A stretch of 64,000 bases of DNA from positions 62,001-126,000 of the forward strand of contig NZ_JAJUBB010000004.1 of assembly GCF_028683135.1 (NCBI RefSeq), written 5' to 3'. This stretch comes from Enterovibrio qingdaonensis. Lineage in GTDB: Bacteria > Pseudomonadota > Gammaproteobacteria > Enterobacterales > Vibrionaceae. Shown here one piece after another: positions 51,097-60,277 of the stretch. Both the position numbers and the translations under genes were made by a program. The notes beneath the pieces are model-generated. The model was given only the letters and a program-made list of their open reading frames with translations. It was not told where the DNA came from and ran no database searches. How positions within the stretch are numbered: the first letter of the stretch is position 1; each line of letters begins with the position of its first letter.

Positions 51097-52970
51097 ACCA
51101 ACTTCTCCTCTGGAAAGTGACACAACACCATGCGATTCGACACTTCCGTTCTTGCCACTTCGCCTTGCTGACAAGACTCACCCGCTTTGCTGCAGCGTGC
51201 TGCAAACGCGCACCCTTGTGGTAATTTGTCCACAACGGGTGGCAACCCGGGTATGGCTTCAAGTTTCCCTTTACCTCGCCCTAATTCAGGAACGCAGGCA
51301 ATCAGCTTTTTGGTATAGGGGTGTGCTGGGGCATCCAACACTAATTCTGTCGGTCCTGTTTCAACAATTTTTCCTGCATACATGACCGCCACACGGTCAC
51401 AAAGCTGTGCTACCACACCAAAGTCATGGGTGATAAACAGCACCGACACGTTTCTGGTGCGACGAAGTTCATCCAGCAACGCAAGTATTTGTCCTTGTAC
51501 CGTCACGTCCAATGCTGTGGTCGGTTCGTCAGCAATGATAAGCGAGGGGTTGTTGACCAACGCCATCGCTATCGCCACGCGCTGTCTCATGCCACCGGAA
51601 AGCTCATGAGGAAACGCCTTCATTCGCTCTTCGGCGTTAGGAGTATGCACTGCATCCAGCAAGGAGATCGCTCTTTCCTTCGCCTCATTCATTGGCACCT
51701 TCTCATGTACCAATATCGCTTCCAACATTTGCTCGCCTACGCGATAAAGAGGATGAAGTGTCGCCAGCGGGTCTTGAAAGATATACGCCACATCTTTACC
51801 GCGCAGATTTCGCAATGTCTCGTAGTCAGCTCCAATCAAGGATTCATCGTTGAACCGGATATCGCCACCGCAAATCACACCGGGGGGTGAAGCGACCAAT
51901 CCCATCACAGATAACGCCGTCACGGATTTGCCCGATCCACTTTCGCCAATCAACCCCAAGCATTCGCCCGGTGCAATCTCAAACGACACTTGGTTGACCG
52001 CTTTATACGTCCGGCGATTGATATGGAACTGTGTCTCCAATTGCTCAACCTTCAACACAGCATTATTGTTCTCATCGGCCTCAACAGCGTTGAACGTATC
52101 ACTGACTTTTGTCGAAGGTTGCGGACGCGTCAGTGCGCCGGATTTCAGTCTTGGATCTAAGGCATCGCGTACCCCATCACCGAGCAGGTTAATGCTCATA
52201 ACAATGAGGAAGATCATCACACCCGGCACCATGCTGGCGTGAGGGTCAGTGATTAGCGAGTTACGCGCTTCACCCAGCATTGAACCAAGATCAGCTTGCG
52301 GAGGTTGGGAGCCCAAACCAAGGAATGACAATCCGGCAGTTTCAAGGATCATCCACCCAATGGTGGTCGACATGGCAATCACAATGACGGGAATGACGTT
52401 AGGTACAATTTCAGACCAGATAATCCGAAAATCTGACATGCCACATAGCTTGGCCGCTTCAACAAATTCACGCTGTGCCAGCGATACCGTCACGCCGCGA
52501 ATGTTTCTCGCAAAGAACGGAATGTTCACTGCTGCCACTGCAATCAAAGCATTCAGCAAACCCGGCCCCAATGCGGCAACAATGGCAAGGGCCAACAAGA
52601 TATACGGGAAAGCCATCAGTACATCGATACAACGCATAAAGATGTTATCAACCCTTCCACCAAAGTATCCGGCAATAATGCCAATGGCTGAGCCAATCAG
52701 TGCGGCAATCAACGCGGCGGCAAACCCGACCGCAAGGCTTAGTTGAGTACCCCACAACAAACGTGAAAGCATGTCCCGCCCAAGATGATCGGTACCGAGC
52801 ACATGCCCGTCACTCAAAGGACGCAAAAAACGGTTCGTGGTATCAGTCACGGCGGGATCTTGCAGTCCAAGTAAGGGGGTCACCAACACCAAAAACACAA
52901 TGATGGCCAAAACAACACCACCAAACGCGGCCAGTCGGTTTCTAACCAGAAGTTTCAAAAATGCCGTCAT
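51093..52970 (-). CDS. Fused peptide ABC transporter permease-ATPase (DppC-DppD-like)
   Basis: The start at 52970 overlaps the upstream permease stop (ATGA). The protein has 625 residues. Residues 1-275 form a DppC-type permease with five or six helices and the EAA loop (EFVEAAKLCGMSDFRIIW, 168-185). A linker of about 25 polar residues leads to an ATPase with Walker A GESGSGKS (342-349), signature LSGGMRQR, Walker B LIIADEPTTALD and the oligopeptide-type Cys tail CAFAARC. No separate DppD gene exists in the operon, so this is a genuine fusion of the third and fourth subunits and not a misread stop. Confidence 0.9.
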   Translation of the reverse strand: MTAFLKLLVRNRLAAFGGVVLAIIVFLVLVTPLLGLQDPAVTDTTNRFLRPLSDGHVLGTDHLGRDMLSRLLWGTQLSLAVGFAAALIAALIGSAIGIIAGYFGGRVDNIFMRCIDVLMAFPYILLALAIVAALGPGLLNALIAVAAVNIPFFARNIRGVTVSLAQREFVEAAKLCGMSDFRIIWSEIVPNVIPVIVIAMSTTIGWMILETAGLSFLGLGSQPPQADLGSMLGEARNSLITDPHASMVPGVMIFLIVMSINLLGDGVRDALDPRLKSGALTRPQPSTKVSDTFNAVEADENNNAVLKVEQLETQFHINRRTYKAVNQVSFEIAPGECLGLIGESGSGKSVTALSVMGLVASPPGVICGGDIRFNDESLIGADYETLRNLRGKDVAYIFQDPLATLHPLYRVGEQMLEAILVHEKVPMNEAKERAISLLDAVHTPNAEERMKAFPHELSGGMRQRVAIAMALVNNPSLIIADEPTTALDVTVQGQILALLDELRRTRNVSVLFITHDFGVVAQLCDRVAVMYAGKIVETGPTELVLDAPAHPYTKKLIACVPELGRGKGKLEAIPGLPPVVDKLPQGCAFAARCSKAGESCQQGEVARTEVSNRMVLCHFPEEKLV

Positions 52971-53914
52971 GCTTTGATCCTCGGGTCGAGCCAACTTTGT
53001 AGCATGTCGACAGCAATGTTGAACAACACATAACACGCAGCAACAAACACCACGCCACCTTGTACCAACAAAATGTCACGTTTGAGGATGGCTTCGACCA
53101 GCATTTTTCCAACACCCGGCCACTGAAACACCATCTCGATATACACAGCACCGGAAAGCACAAAACCCGCCTGAATACCCAGCACTGGAATAATGCTTAC
53201 CATGGCTGCTTTCAATGCGTGTTTCCAAATCACCTGATGCTCATTCACACCTTTAGCGCGCGCAGTGCGAATGTAATCCTGACGAAGCACTTCCAGCATG
53301 GCAGAGCGCGACAAACGGGCAATAACCCCCGTTGCAACAGAAGCCAGTGCCACCGCTGGCATCACTAAATGTTTCAACAAATCAGGTAAGTCACCGCCCC
53401 CATAGATTGCATACATCCCAGATACGGGCAGCCAACGGAGGTTGATGGCAAACAAGAGAATCATCATCATGCCGAGGAAAAAAGAGGGAATTGAAATGCC
53501 GAGCAATACCACCAGCGTGATGCCTTTATCCGCCAATGAAAACTGACGTGCGGCCGATACCACGCCAGCAATAATGCCAAGTGCGGCACACAAGACAAAG
53601 GAAACACCCGCAAGAATCAGGGTCGCGTTGAAGCGCTCCAGAATTTCATCAATCACTGGACGGTTTAACGAATAAGAGCGACCAAAATCACCCTGAAGCA
53701 TATTCGACAACCAGATGAAATATTGGCTGACTAGGGGTTGATCAAGGCCGAGGTCTTTATTGATTTTGGCGACATTGTCTGGCGTTGCATAGGCCCCCAA
53801 AATTGCTGTCGCAGGGTCACCAGGGATCATCGACATGATAAGAAAGACAATAACCGTTATCCCAAGAAGTACCGGGATCGCGGACAGCAATCGTCTAAGA
53901 AAGTAATTACCCAC
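52967..53914 (-). CDS. Peptide-type ABC transporter permease (DppB-like)
   Basis: The protein has 315 residues and six helices, with the N-terminal block FLRRLLSAIPVLLGITVIVF typical of DppB/OppB. The EAA loop reads YIRTARAKGVNEHQVIWKHA. It forms the transmembrane pore with the permease half of the fused protein. It lies downstream of the binding-protein gene, separated by a stem-loop that should lower its expression relative to that gene. Confidence 0.92.
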   Translation of the reverse strand: MGNYFLRRLLSAIPVLLGITVIVFLIMSMIPGDPATAILGAYATPDNVAKINKDLGLDQPLVSQYFIWLSNMLQGDFGRSYSLNRPVIDEILERFNATLILAGVSFVLCAALGIIAGVVSAARQFSLADKGITLVVLLGISIPSFFLGMMMILLFAINLRWLPVSGMYAIYGGGDLPDLLKHLVMPAVALASVATGVIARLSRSAMLEVLRQDYIRTARAKGVNEHQVIWKHALKAAMVSIIPVLGIQAGFVLSGAVYIEMVFQWPGVGKMLVEAILKRDILLVQGGVVFVAACYVLFNIAVDMLQSWLDPRIKA

Positions 53915-53983
53915 GCGCAGTGCTCCTTTCTGCGATAAATATCCATTGGATTGATTGGTTGATGATTCTGATTGGTATAAAAA

Positions 53984-54006
53984 TTTGGGCGGGTTTTCCC
54001 GCCCAA
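53984..54006 (-). terminator. Stem-loop between binding-protein and permease genes
   Basis: TTGGGCGGG (53985-53993) pairs perfectly with CCCGCCCAA (53998-54006) around TTTT. On the minus strand it is followed by ATTTTTAT. It probably acts as a partial terminator or mRNA stabiliser, giving excess of the binding protein. Confidence 0.65.
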
Positions 54007-54025
54007 TTCACACTATATTTCGCTG

Positions 54026-55609
54026 CTATTTCTGAACATCTTTCAGGATGAGGAAGAAAGATGGCTGCAATTTAAAGTCTTGCACCTGATCATTAGTGAC
54101 CGCGTTTTGCTTCCAGTTCGCCACAAATACCCATGGCGCATCTTCCTGAACAATTTCCTGCATTTCTCGATACAGCTTGGCACGCTCATTTTGATCTGTC
54201 GCTTCACGCGCAGCTTCCAGTAGTTTGTCCACCTCAGGGTTTGAGTAGTACCCCGAGTTAAACCCACCTTTATCAGGCCATGCATCAGTGCGTAGTGCCA
54301 AATACGGCAAGGTGTCTGGGTCATTTGTCATCCAGGCCATTTCCGCCATGTCAGCTTTGCCTTCAAGCCCCGGGTTCACTTTGCCAAGGAAGGTATTCCA
54401 CTCGTACGTTTCGATCGCGGCGTCCAAGCCTACCGCTTTCAAATCTGCTTGGATTGCTGTGCCCATCGGGACTGGGTCTAACATGCCAGAACCACCTTCC
54501 GTCACGTAAAACGTCAGCTTCGCACCCTCTTGGCCAGCTTCTTTGATCAATGCTTTGGCTTTTTCTGGGTCATAAGGATAAGGCTGCAAGCTGTCGTTAT
54601 ATGCCCATGCAAACGCCGGAGGTGTTGGACCAGCAGCCACTTCCGCAGTGCCTTCCAATACGCCTTCCACCAGTGCTTTTTTGTTGATGGCATAGTTCAC
54701 AGCCTGACGCATACGTTTATCCGCAAATGGCCCTTCTTTGGCATTCAGGATTAAGAACCAAACGTGCGGGCCAGCCTGCTCCACCACTTGGTAGCGATTA
54801 TTCTGAAATTCAGACAAAGCATTCGGCGGCACTTCCACCATTATGTCGATACTGCCTGCCAGCATTTCAGCAACACGGGTATTCGCGTCAGTGATGGGGC
54901 GGAACACGACGGCTTCAAGCTTCGCTTTATCCCCCCAGTAATCGTCGTTACGCACCACCACGACTTTGGTGTTTGACGCCCACTCGGCAAAACGGAAAGG
55001 CCCGGTTCCCGAAGGTTGACGTCCGAAATCTTTACCATGCTTTTTCACCGCTTCAGGCGAGACAATCAGGCCTGTTGGGTATGCAAGGTTGGAGAGAAAG
55101 GGAGCATAAGGAGCATTGAGGGTGAACCTGACCGTTTGTGGGTCAACGGCTTCGACGTTTTCTATCGACGAGAAGAAAAATGACAGCGGGAAGGGCCCCG
55201 TATTGTGATAAGGGTGATTCTCGTCAAGCATGCGGTCAAAGTTAAACTTCACCGCGTCTGCCGTCAGTGGTGTTCCGTCATGGAATTTCACGCCATCGCG
55301 AAGTTCGAAGGTATAGGTTTTGCCGTCCTCACTCACTGTCCAGCTTTCCGCCAATGCTGGTTCAACCTCTAACGTACCGTCCTTGTACTGCACCAATCCT
55401 TCATAAAGGTTCATCAAGATCCGAAAATCATTCACTGCTGTCACGGCATGCGGATCGAGTGACTTTGGCTCAGCGACTTGGCCGACAATCAGCACGTTTG
55501 GGGGTGTCTGCGCAGATACAGACAATGGACCTATCGCACATAACGCCAGAAGCGCGGTTCTAGCTGCACTCCGCAGCGCTTTCATGAAATCACGTCTCAT
55601 TTGTTTCAT
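54026..55609 (-). CDS. Peptide-type ABC transporter substrate-binding protein
   Basis: The protein has 527 residues with a signal peptide (ends PLSVSA) and a family 5 extracellular solute-binding domain. Landmarks are VAEPKSLDPHAVTA, LAESWTVSEDGKTYTFELRD and VKFNFDRM. Family members bind di- and oligopeptides, nickel, glutathione or opines. Start site AAGGAG is seven bases upstream. Divergent genes encode a DUF1028 protein and an M20 amidohydrolase, so the ligand is probably a peptide or N-acylated/N-carbamoylated amino acid. Confidence 0.9.
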   Translation of the reverse strand: MKQMRRDFMKALRSAARTALLALCAIGPLSVSAQTPPNVLIVGQVAEPKSLDPHAVTAVNDFRILMNLYEGLVQYKDGTLEVEPALAESWTVSEDGKTYTFELRDGVKFHDGTPLTADAVKFNFDRMLDENHPYHNTGPFPLSFFFSSIENVEAVDPQTVRFTLNAPYAPFLSNLAYPTGLIVSPEAVKKHGKDFGRQPSGTGPFRFAEWASNTKVVVVRNDDYWGDKAKLEAVVFRPITDANTRVAEMLAGSIDIMVEVPPNALSEFQNNRYQVVEQAGPHVWFLILNAKEGPFADKRMRQAVNYAINKKALVEGVLEGTAEVAAGPTPPAFAWAYNDSLQPYPYDPEKAKALIKEAGQEGAKLTFYVTEGGSGMLDPVPMGTAIQADLKAVGLDAAIETYEWNTFLGKVNPGLEGKADMAEMAWMTNDPDTLPYLALRTDAWPDKGGFNSGYYSNPEVDKLLEAAREATDQNERAKLYREMQEIVQEDAPWVFVANWKQNAVTNDQVQDFKLQPSFFLILKDVQK

Positions 55610-55668
55610 GGGGAAACTCCTTCCCAGTTTGTGGATGTGAAGTTAATACTTGGTTAACTTTTATTCAC

Positions 55669-55684
55669 ATTTATCACTATAAAT
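55669..55684. promoter_or_regulatory. Palindrome-like operator copy 1
   Basis: ATTTATCACTATAAAT differs at only two central positions from the perfect palindrome 30 bases away. Both lie between the divergent transporter and amidohydrolase operons. Confidence 0.5.
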
Positions 55685-55698
55685 TACTTGCCGCAAGT

Positions 55699-55714
55699 AT
55701 TTATCATGATAAAT
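55699..55714. promoter_or_regulatory. Perfect 16-bp palindrome, operator copy 2
   Basis: ATTTATCATGATAAAT is fully symmetrical. Its centre is 30 bases, about three helical turns, from the similar site at 55669-55684. A dimeric regulator such as the GntR protein encoded in the transporter operon could bind both on one DNA face. Confidence 0.6.
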
Positions 55715-55769
55715 TGACATGATTGACTGTCGTCATCACACTTAGATCACTGGCTCAGGAGCGAGACCT

Positions 55770-56423
55770 ATGACTTATTCAATATTGGCACGAGATCCAA
55801 AATCTGGCGCGATAGGAGCTGCGGCGGCTACTGGCTCACTCTGTGTTGGAGGCTGGGTGATCAGGGGGGATTTACAGGCCGGAATGTCCGCCTCTCAAGG
55901 TGCAAAACCCAGCACAATGTGGGGAGAGGATGTGTTATCTCAGATGGCCGCAGGCTCTAGTGCGACCTCGGCAGTCAATACTGTTACCAGTGTTGATTCA
56001 GGTGCTGCTTTCAGACAACTCGCCGCGCTAGATCTTAGCGGCAAAGGTGCGGTCCATACTGGAAACAAAAACGGATTGGCGCGAGGCAGTGTCATCGAAG
56101 ACAACATAGTGGTGTGCGGCAATCTGCTTTCAGACACCACAGTGTTGGATGCCATGATCGACGCTTTTAAAGCCAGCACAAAATCGTTTGAGGAACGGCT
56201 GATTACCTCGCTTTTTGCCGCTGAGCAGTCTGGCGGTGATTCCCGCGGACTACAGTCTGCCGCACTTCTCGTGTACAAGCCTGACTCGCCTGTTATCACG
56301 TTGCGTATTGATTATCACAACTCACCATTGATCGCCCTGCAGTCCTTGTATGAAAAGCATTGCGACCCCGATTATCAGGCATGGAGAAACACACTTCCTA
56401 CATCCGAACATCCGGAGCGATAA
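55770..56423 (+). CDS. DUF1028 family protein (Ntn-hydrolase-like)
   Basis: The protein has 217 residues and begins MTYSILARDPKSGAIGAAAA, the typical DUF1028 start. It continues with GSLCVGGWVIRGDLQAGMSASQ and ARGSVIEDNIVVCGNLL, both conserved in the family. DUF1028 proteins have an Ntn-hydrolase-like fold and commonly sit with peptide transporters and M20 amidohydrolases, but no reaction has been firmly assigned. It starts four bases before an M20 gene and is divergent from a peptide ABC transporter, which fits that pattern. Confidence 0.87.
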   Translation: MTYSILARDPKSGAIGAAAATGSLCVGGWVIRGDLQAGMSASQGAKPSTMWGEDVLSQMAAGSSATSAVNTVTSVDSGAAFRQLAALDLSGKGAVHTGNKNGLARGSVIEDNIVVCGNLLSDTTVLDAMIDAFKASTKSFEERLITSLFAAEQSGGDSRGLQSAALLVYKPDSPVITLRIDYHNSPLIALQSLYEKHCDPDYQAWRNTLPTSEHPER

Positions 56424-56426
56424 CTG

Positions 56427-57650
56427 ATGACTCACCTTCTAGGAAAAACCGCACAGGACTATTTAAGACAGCTTGCCGAGTGTTCTGAATCAGAAACCGG
56501 CGTTACACGCTTTCCTTTTACCCCGGAACATCGTCGTGCCAATGCGCTGTTGACCGCTTGGATGGAAGAAGCGGGTCTTCGCGTTCACATGGACAACGCA
56601 GGAACGCTAATCGGTCGCTACGATGCCGGTAAAAACACGCGAACCCTGTTGATGGGAAGCCATCAGGACAGCGTAAAACAAGGGGGGGCCTACGACGGCA
56701 TTATGGGTGTTGTATTGCCTATCATTGCATTAAAGACGTTGAAACGTCAGGGAAAAACGCTGCCCTATTCCGTCGAAATTCTGGCCTTTGGTGATGAGGA
56801 AGGCGTGCGATTTCCCACCGCGCTGGTCGGCCCAAGAGCGTTGGCAGGCACCTTGGATGAAAGCGTCATTGACCGAAAAGACAAGCAAGGTCACTCACTT
56901 CGTGATGCGCTTTCAAGCTTTGGGTTAGAGCCCGAAAAGATAGGTCAACTCAAACGACGCCCTGAAAACATTCTCGGCTTTATTGAAACACACATCGAAC
57001 AAGGCCCTGTTCTCGAACATGAGGGGTTACCGCTTGGCGTCGTCTCCGCCATTTGCGGCATAGAACGTCATCAGCTCACCTTCACCGGACAGGCCGCCCA
57101 TGCAGGCACGGTGCCAATGCACCTTCGAAAAGATGCACTCACTGCTGCGGCTGCTGTCACCTTGGAGGCCGAAAAGCTCGCCATTAAACTTCCCGATTTA
57201 CTTGCAACTGTGGGGCAATTGGATGTCACGCCTAACGTGCCCAATGCCGTCCCGGGCCGTGTATCCATGACCATTGAACTCCGCTCACCCGTCGATGAAG
57301 TGCGCGAAAAAGCAGGTAACATACTACAGACATTTGCTAAGGAGACCGCACAGCTAAGAGGCCTTGGCTGCGAAGTAGATCGCACCTACAGCCAAAGTGC
57401 GACGGTATGCAACGCAAGTCTTCAGCTTTCGATAGCCTCCGCAATTGCTAGCCTTGGTAAACGTGTGTTTACCTTGCCTTCTGGGGCGACACATGACGCT
57501 TCCGCCATGGCAGATCTTACGCCTGTCGCCATGCTCTTTGTTCGTTGCAGGAAAGGCATTAGCCACAATCCATCTGAGTTCGCCAGCGAAGAAGACATGG
57601 GATTAGCGATAAAAGCGTTGATGCATTTGTTGAGCAACCTGCAGCCTTAA
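56427..57650 (+). CDS. M20-family amidohydrolase (allantoate / N-carbamoyl-L-amino-acid hydrolase type)
   Basis: The protein has 407 residues. The metal site is visible: H83 and D84 region in GSHQDSVKQGGAYDG, EE in GDEEGVRF, and H193 in ETHIEQGPVLE. A lid domain with TGQAAHAGTVPM and a C-terminal SGATHDASAMA follow. These motifs are those of HyuC/AllC/UAH enzymes, which cleave N-carbamoyl or ureido groups using two metal ions. The exact substrate is open. It is co-transcribed with the DUF1028 gene and its stop overlaps the converging LysR gene by four bases. Confidence 0.88.
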   Translation: MTHLLGKTAQDYLRQLAECSESETGVTRFPFTPEHRRANALLTAWMEEAGLRVHMDNAGTLIGRYDAGKNTRTLLMGSHQDSVKQGGAYDGIMGVVLPIIALKTLKRQGKTLPYSVEILAFGDEEGVRFPTALVGPRALAGTLDESVIDRKDKQGHSLRDALSSFGLEPEKIGQLKRRPENILGFIETHIEQGPVLEHEGLPLGVVSAICGIERHQLTFTGQAAHAGTVPMHLRKDALTAAAAVTLEAEKLAIKLPDLLATVGQLDVTPNVPNAVPGRVSMTIELRSPVDEVREKAGNILQTFAKETAQLRGLGCEVDRTYSQSATVCNASLQLSIASAIASLGKRVFTLPSGATHDASAMADLTPVAMLFVRCRKGISHNPSEFASEEDMGLAIKALMHLLSNLQP

Positions 57651-58534
57651 TCATTAAGTGCAGAAAGCTGCTCAACGACGCAATCAATGAATAGACGGGT
57701 TTTCTGCGGCAGGTAATCCCTCGCTGTGTAGACGGCGAAAATCGAAAAACCTACGACGGGATGCTCTGGCAACAGTTCCACCACGTTTCCGCTATCTAAA
57801 TCTACTTGATATAACCATCGCGGCCCCCAGTGGATTCCCGCACCGCCTATCACCAACGGGCGAATCGCCCGCAAGCTGTTCGCCGCCACATTGCTATGAA
57901 TGCCCTGATGTGAAAACAAACGGCCATCTTCAAATGCAATATCAACTCTGGCCTGAGAGAGCGAATACAATACAAACAGATGTGATTTCAGATCATCAAT
58001 GCACCTAGGTGTTCCCATCCTTTCCAAATACGCAGGGCTTGCCACCAGCACACGTGGAATATTGCCCACTTGTCGGGCATAGAGCGATGAGTCAGCCAGC
58101 GGGCCGAAACGAAACGCGACATCCAAATTTTTCTCAAGCAGGTTGTCCACGTCGCTGCCTAATAACAGCTCTACCGATAAATCCGGAGCTTGCGATTGGA
58201 TCTGTTGAATGGCAGGCACAAGAAACCGTTCGCCAAAGTCGACCGTCGCGCTGACACGCAGCCTTCCCCGGACTGATGCCGAACCACCCGTTATCTCCTC
58301 TTCGAGAGCAGACTGTTCGCTAATGAGTTTGCGAAGCCCTTTGTAATACGTCTGTCCCATCTCCGTTGGCACGCTTCGCGCGGTAGAGCGTTGCAACAGT
58401 TTGACTTGGAGCCTTGCTTCTAACGCCGCCACTTTTCGACTCAACGACGACGAATCTGTTCCCAATAACTCAGCGGCTTTCTTAAAACTGCCCGCTTCAA
58501 CCACATGGAGAAATGCTTGTTCTAGAGAAATCAT
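57647..58534 (-). CDS. LysR-family transcriptional regulator
   Basis: The start at 58534 gives 295 residues with the helix-turn-helix beginning at the usual position (MISLEQAFLHVVEAGSFKKA, then SSSLSRKVAALE); a GTG at 58588 would add 18 residues. The C-terminal domain has the substrate-binding pattern of the family (DFGERFLVPAIQQ, DVAFRFGPLADSS). It is divergent from the secreted MBL-fold gene with about 100 bases between them, so that gene is the most likely target. Confidence 0.87.
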   Translation of the reverse strand: MISLEQAFLHVVEAGSFKKAAELLGTDSSSLSRKVAALEARLQVKLLQRSTARSVPTEMGQTYYKGLRKLISEQSALEEEITGGSASVRGRLRVSATVDFGERFLVPAIQQIQSQAPDLSVELLLGSDVDNLLEKNLDVAFRFGPLADSSLYARQVGNIPRVLVASPAYLERMGTPRCIDDLKSHLFVLYSLSQARVDIAFEDGRLFSHQGIHSNVAANSLRAIRPLVIGGAGIHWGPRWLYQVDLDSGNVVELLPEHPVVGFSIFAVYTARDYLPQKTRLFIDCVVEQLSALND

Positions 58535-58638
58535 ACTTATTGCATTTTCGACAATCGATAAATGCAAAATAGCATCTTTCTTGGTCACTTTCGTAACTGC
58601 TAGTGTGTATTTAGAATCAGAAGTAAAAGGAGTTAACG

Positions 58639-59553
58639 ATGAATATGCTCAGGAAAAGCGTCACCGTGATATTTGCAATTTTCGCACTTTATACTGCCCC
58701 AGTAGCAAATGCCGATCCCTTAAGTCACCACATCGTTGAAATTGCTGATGATGTTTATAGCTTCACCACAAACGGCGAATACATCTCGATGTTTGTCGTC
58801 ACTGATGACGGTGTTATCGTTTTTGAAACCGTGAATACGCCTCATGCGAAAGCCATGGTGGACGCAATTAAGGCTATCACCGACAAACCGATTAAATGGG
58901 CGTTACACAGCCACAACCATTGGGATCATTCCAGTGGTGGACAAGTGTTTATCGATAATGGCGCGAAAACCCTTGCCCACGTAGACGCCGCAGCATGGAT
59001 CAACGCTAACCCTTATCCTGACATGGTCATGCCAACAGATACCTGGTCGGGTACACGTAACGATCTCCAACTTGGCGATACCAAGGTTGAACTTCACTAC
59101 CTTGGCTTAAACCACGGAATGGGCATGACCATCTTCATTCTGCCCAAAGAGCGAATTGCCTATGTTGCCGACCTTGTGACCCCAAACCGCGTTATCTTTG
59201 CGGTGGTACCTGACTTCAACCCTCGCGAATGGGAACGCACCTTGGGCGAATTGCTGGAACTGGACTTTGACCGCGCTATCTTTTCACACAATATGGCCGA
59301 CAACCCTCTTCAAGGCGGTGGCAAGCCAGAGATCCAAGCACAGCTTGAATTTATTCAAGATCTCCGTGCAGGTTTCTACGCCGAGCTGCAAAAAGGGACT
59401 AACCCCATGCAGATACCTAAGACACTTAAACTGCCTAAATATGAAAATTGGGTCGGGTATGACCAATGGTTAGAAATGAACGTTTGGCGGATTCTTTCTG
59501 ACGAATTTATGGGTCCCTATCCTTGGCACCAAGAAACAGAGGTCACACAGTGA
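58639..59553 (+). CDS. Secreted MBL-fold metallohydrolase
   Basis: The protein has 304 residues, a signal peptide (ends PVANA) and the metallo-beta-lactamase-fold motif HSHNHWDH (90-97), giving HxHxDH for the metal pair. A second His is in YLGLNHGMGM (~H156), with ADLV (Asp) after it and a third in FSHNMAD (~H216). Relatives include quorum-quenching lactonases, SoxH-like and alkylsulfatase-like proteins; beta-lactamase activity is not implied. The ATG has AAAGGAG upstream. A LysR gene is divergent. Confidence 0.85.
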   Translation: MNMLRKSVTVIFAIFALYTAPVANADPLSHHIVEIADDVYSFTTNGEYISMFVVTDDGVIVFETVNTPHAKAMVDAIKAITDKPIKWALHSHNHWDHSSGGQVFIDNGAKTLAHVDAAAWINANPYPDMVMPTDTWSGTRNDLQLGDTKVELHYLGLNHGMGMTIFILPKERIAYVADLVTPNRVIFAVVPDFNPREWERTLGELLELDFDRAIFSHNMADNPLQGGGKPEIQAQLEFIQDLRAGFYAELQKGTNPMQIPKTLKLPKYENWVGYDQWLEMNVWRILSDEFMGPYPWHQETEVTQ

Positions 59554-59648
59554 TCCATTAAGTAGCAGCACGTGAGACTTTCAGACATTTCATTGATGGT
59601 AGATTTGTTGTGGCCATAATGGCGCACTCTTGTGATTAAGGGTGAACC

Positions 59649-60197
59649 ATGATGAAACTTAAAACCATGCTGCTGGCCAGCACAGTGGCAATTGGCCTTT
59701 CTGGGTGCGTGATACCTACGGACAGAACCTACTACAAGCCTGAAGCGGGTTTCGGTGAAGCTGTCGCTTCTCAAAGTTGCGGATATCAACGCACAAAGCT
59801 GGATGCATTAAGACGCACTTTCGACGGCTATCGTGTGCAAGTAGAAGCAGAGAAAGATGGCAGAAATGGGGTGACTATAAGTGTCTCTGCAACAGTCGAA
59901 AACCCTGAACTCAACATTAATGATGTCGCTTTTGATAACGCTAAAGTAACAGTGGTTCAGCCTATCTCACAGGGTGGTCTCATAACCAAATATGCGTTTC
60001 AACACCAATCGAATGGAGATATCTGGCTCTCACGAACCTTCTTGCTGCCTGATGCGCCGTACGAACAAGTGATAGAAGTTCAAGTTCAGTTAGCACCGGG
60101 AGCCATCATCATGGGTGATACTGTGTCGGAAGAAATGGCATTTCGGTTCTCTCTGACCACCACCTTTGATGTCCTATATTTTTCGATAAACTGCTAG
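59649..60197 (+). CDS. Hypothetical lipoprotein
   Basis: The protein has 182 residues with a lipoprotein signal (lipobox LSGC, Cys20). The mature part is beta-rich, with a GYRVQVEAEKDGRNGVTISV segment, and has Cys at 44 and at the C-terminus. The family was not recognised. It ends before a terminator and is separated from the MBL-fold gene by about 95 bases, so co-transcription is possible but not shown. Confidence 0.7.
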   Translation: MMKLKTMLLASTVAIGLSGCVIPTDRTYYKPEAGFGEAVASQSCGYQRTKLDALRRTFDGYRVQVEAEKDGRNGVTISVSATVENPELNINDVAFDNAKVTVVQPISQGGLITKYAFQHQSNGDIWLSRTFLLPDAPYEQVIEVQVQLAPGAIIMGDTVSEEMAFRFSLTTTFDVLYFSINC

Positions 60198-60208
60198 CAC
60201 GACAAAAT

Positions 60209-60236
60209 GAAAAGCGGCTAAATAGCCGCTTTCTTC
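60209..60236 (+). terminator. Intrinsic terminator after the lipoprotein gene
   Basis: AAAGCGGCTA (60211-60220) pairs with TAGCCGCTTT (60223-60232), followed by CTTC. Confidence 0.72.
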
Positions 60237-60277
60237 TCTATAACCTAACCCCTCTTGTCCGCTAGGGCCTGTTGACC

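Noticed and set aside
58639-59553. Metallo-beta-lactamase resistance gene
   Set aside because: Only the general MBL-fold motif is present. The protein lacks features specific for class B beta-lactamases and has a wider spread of relatives.
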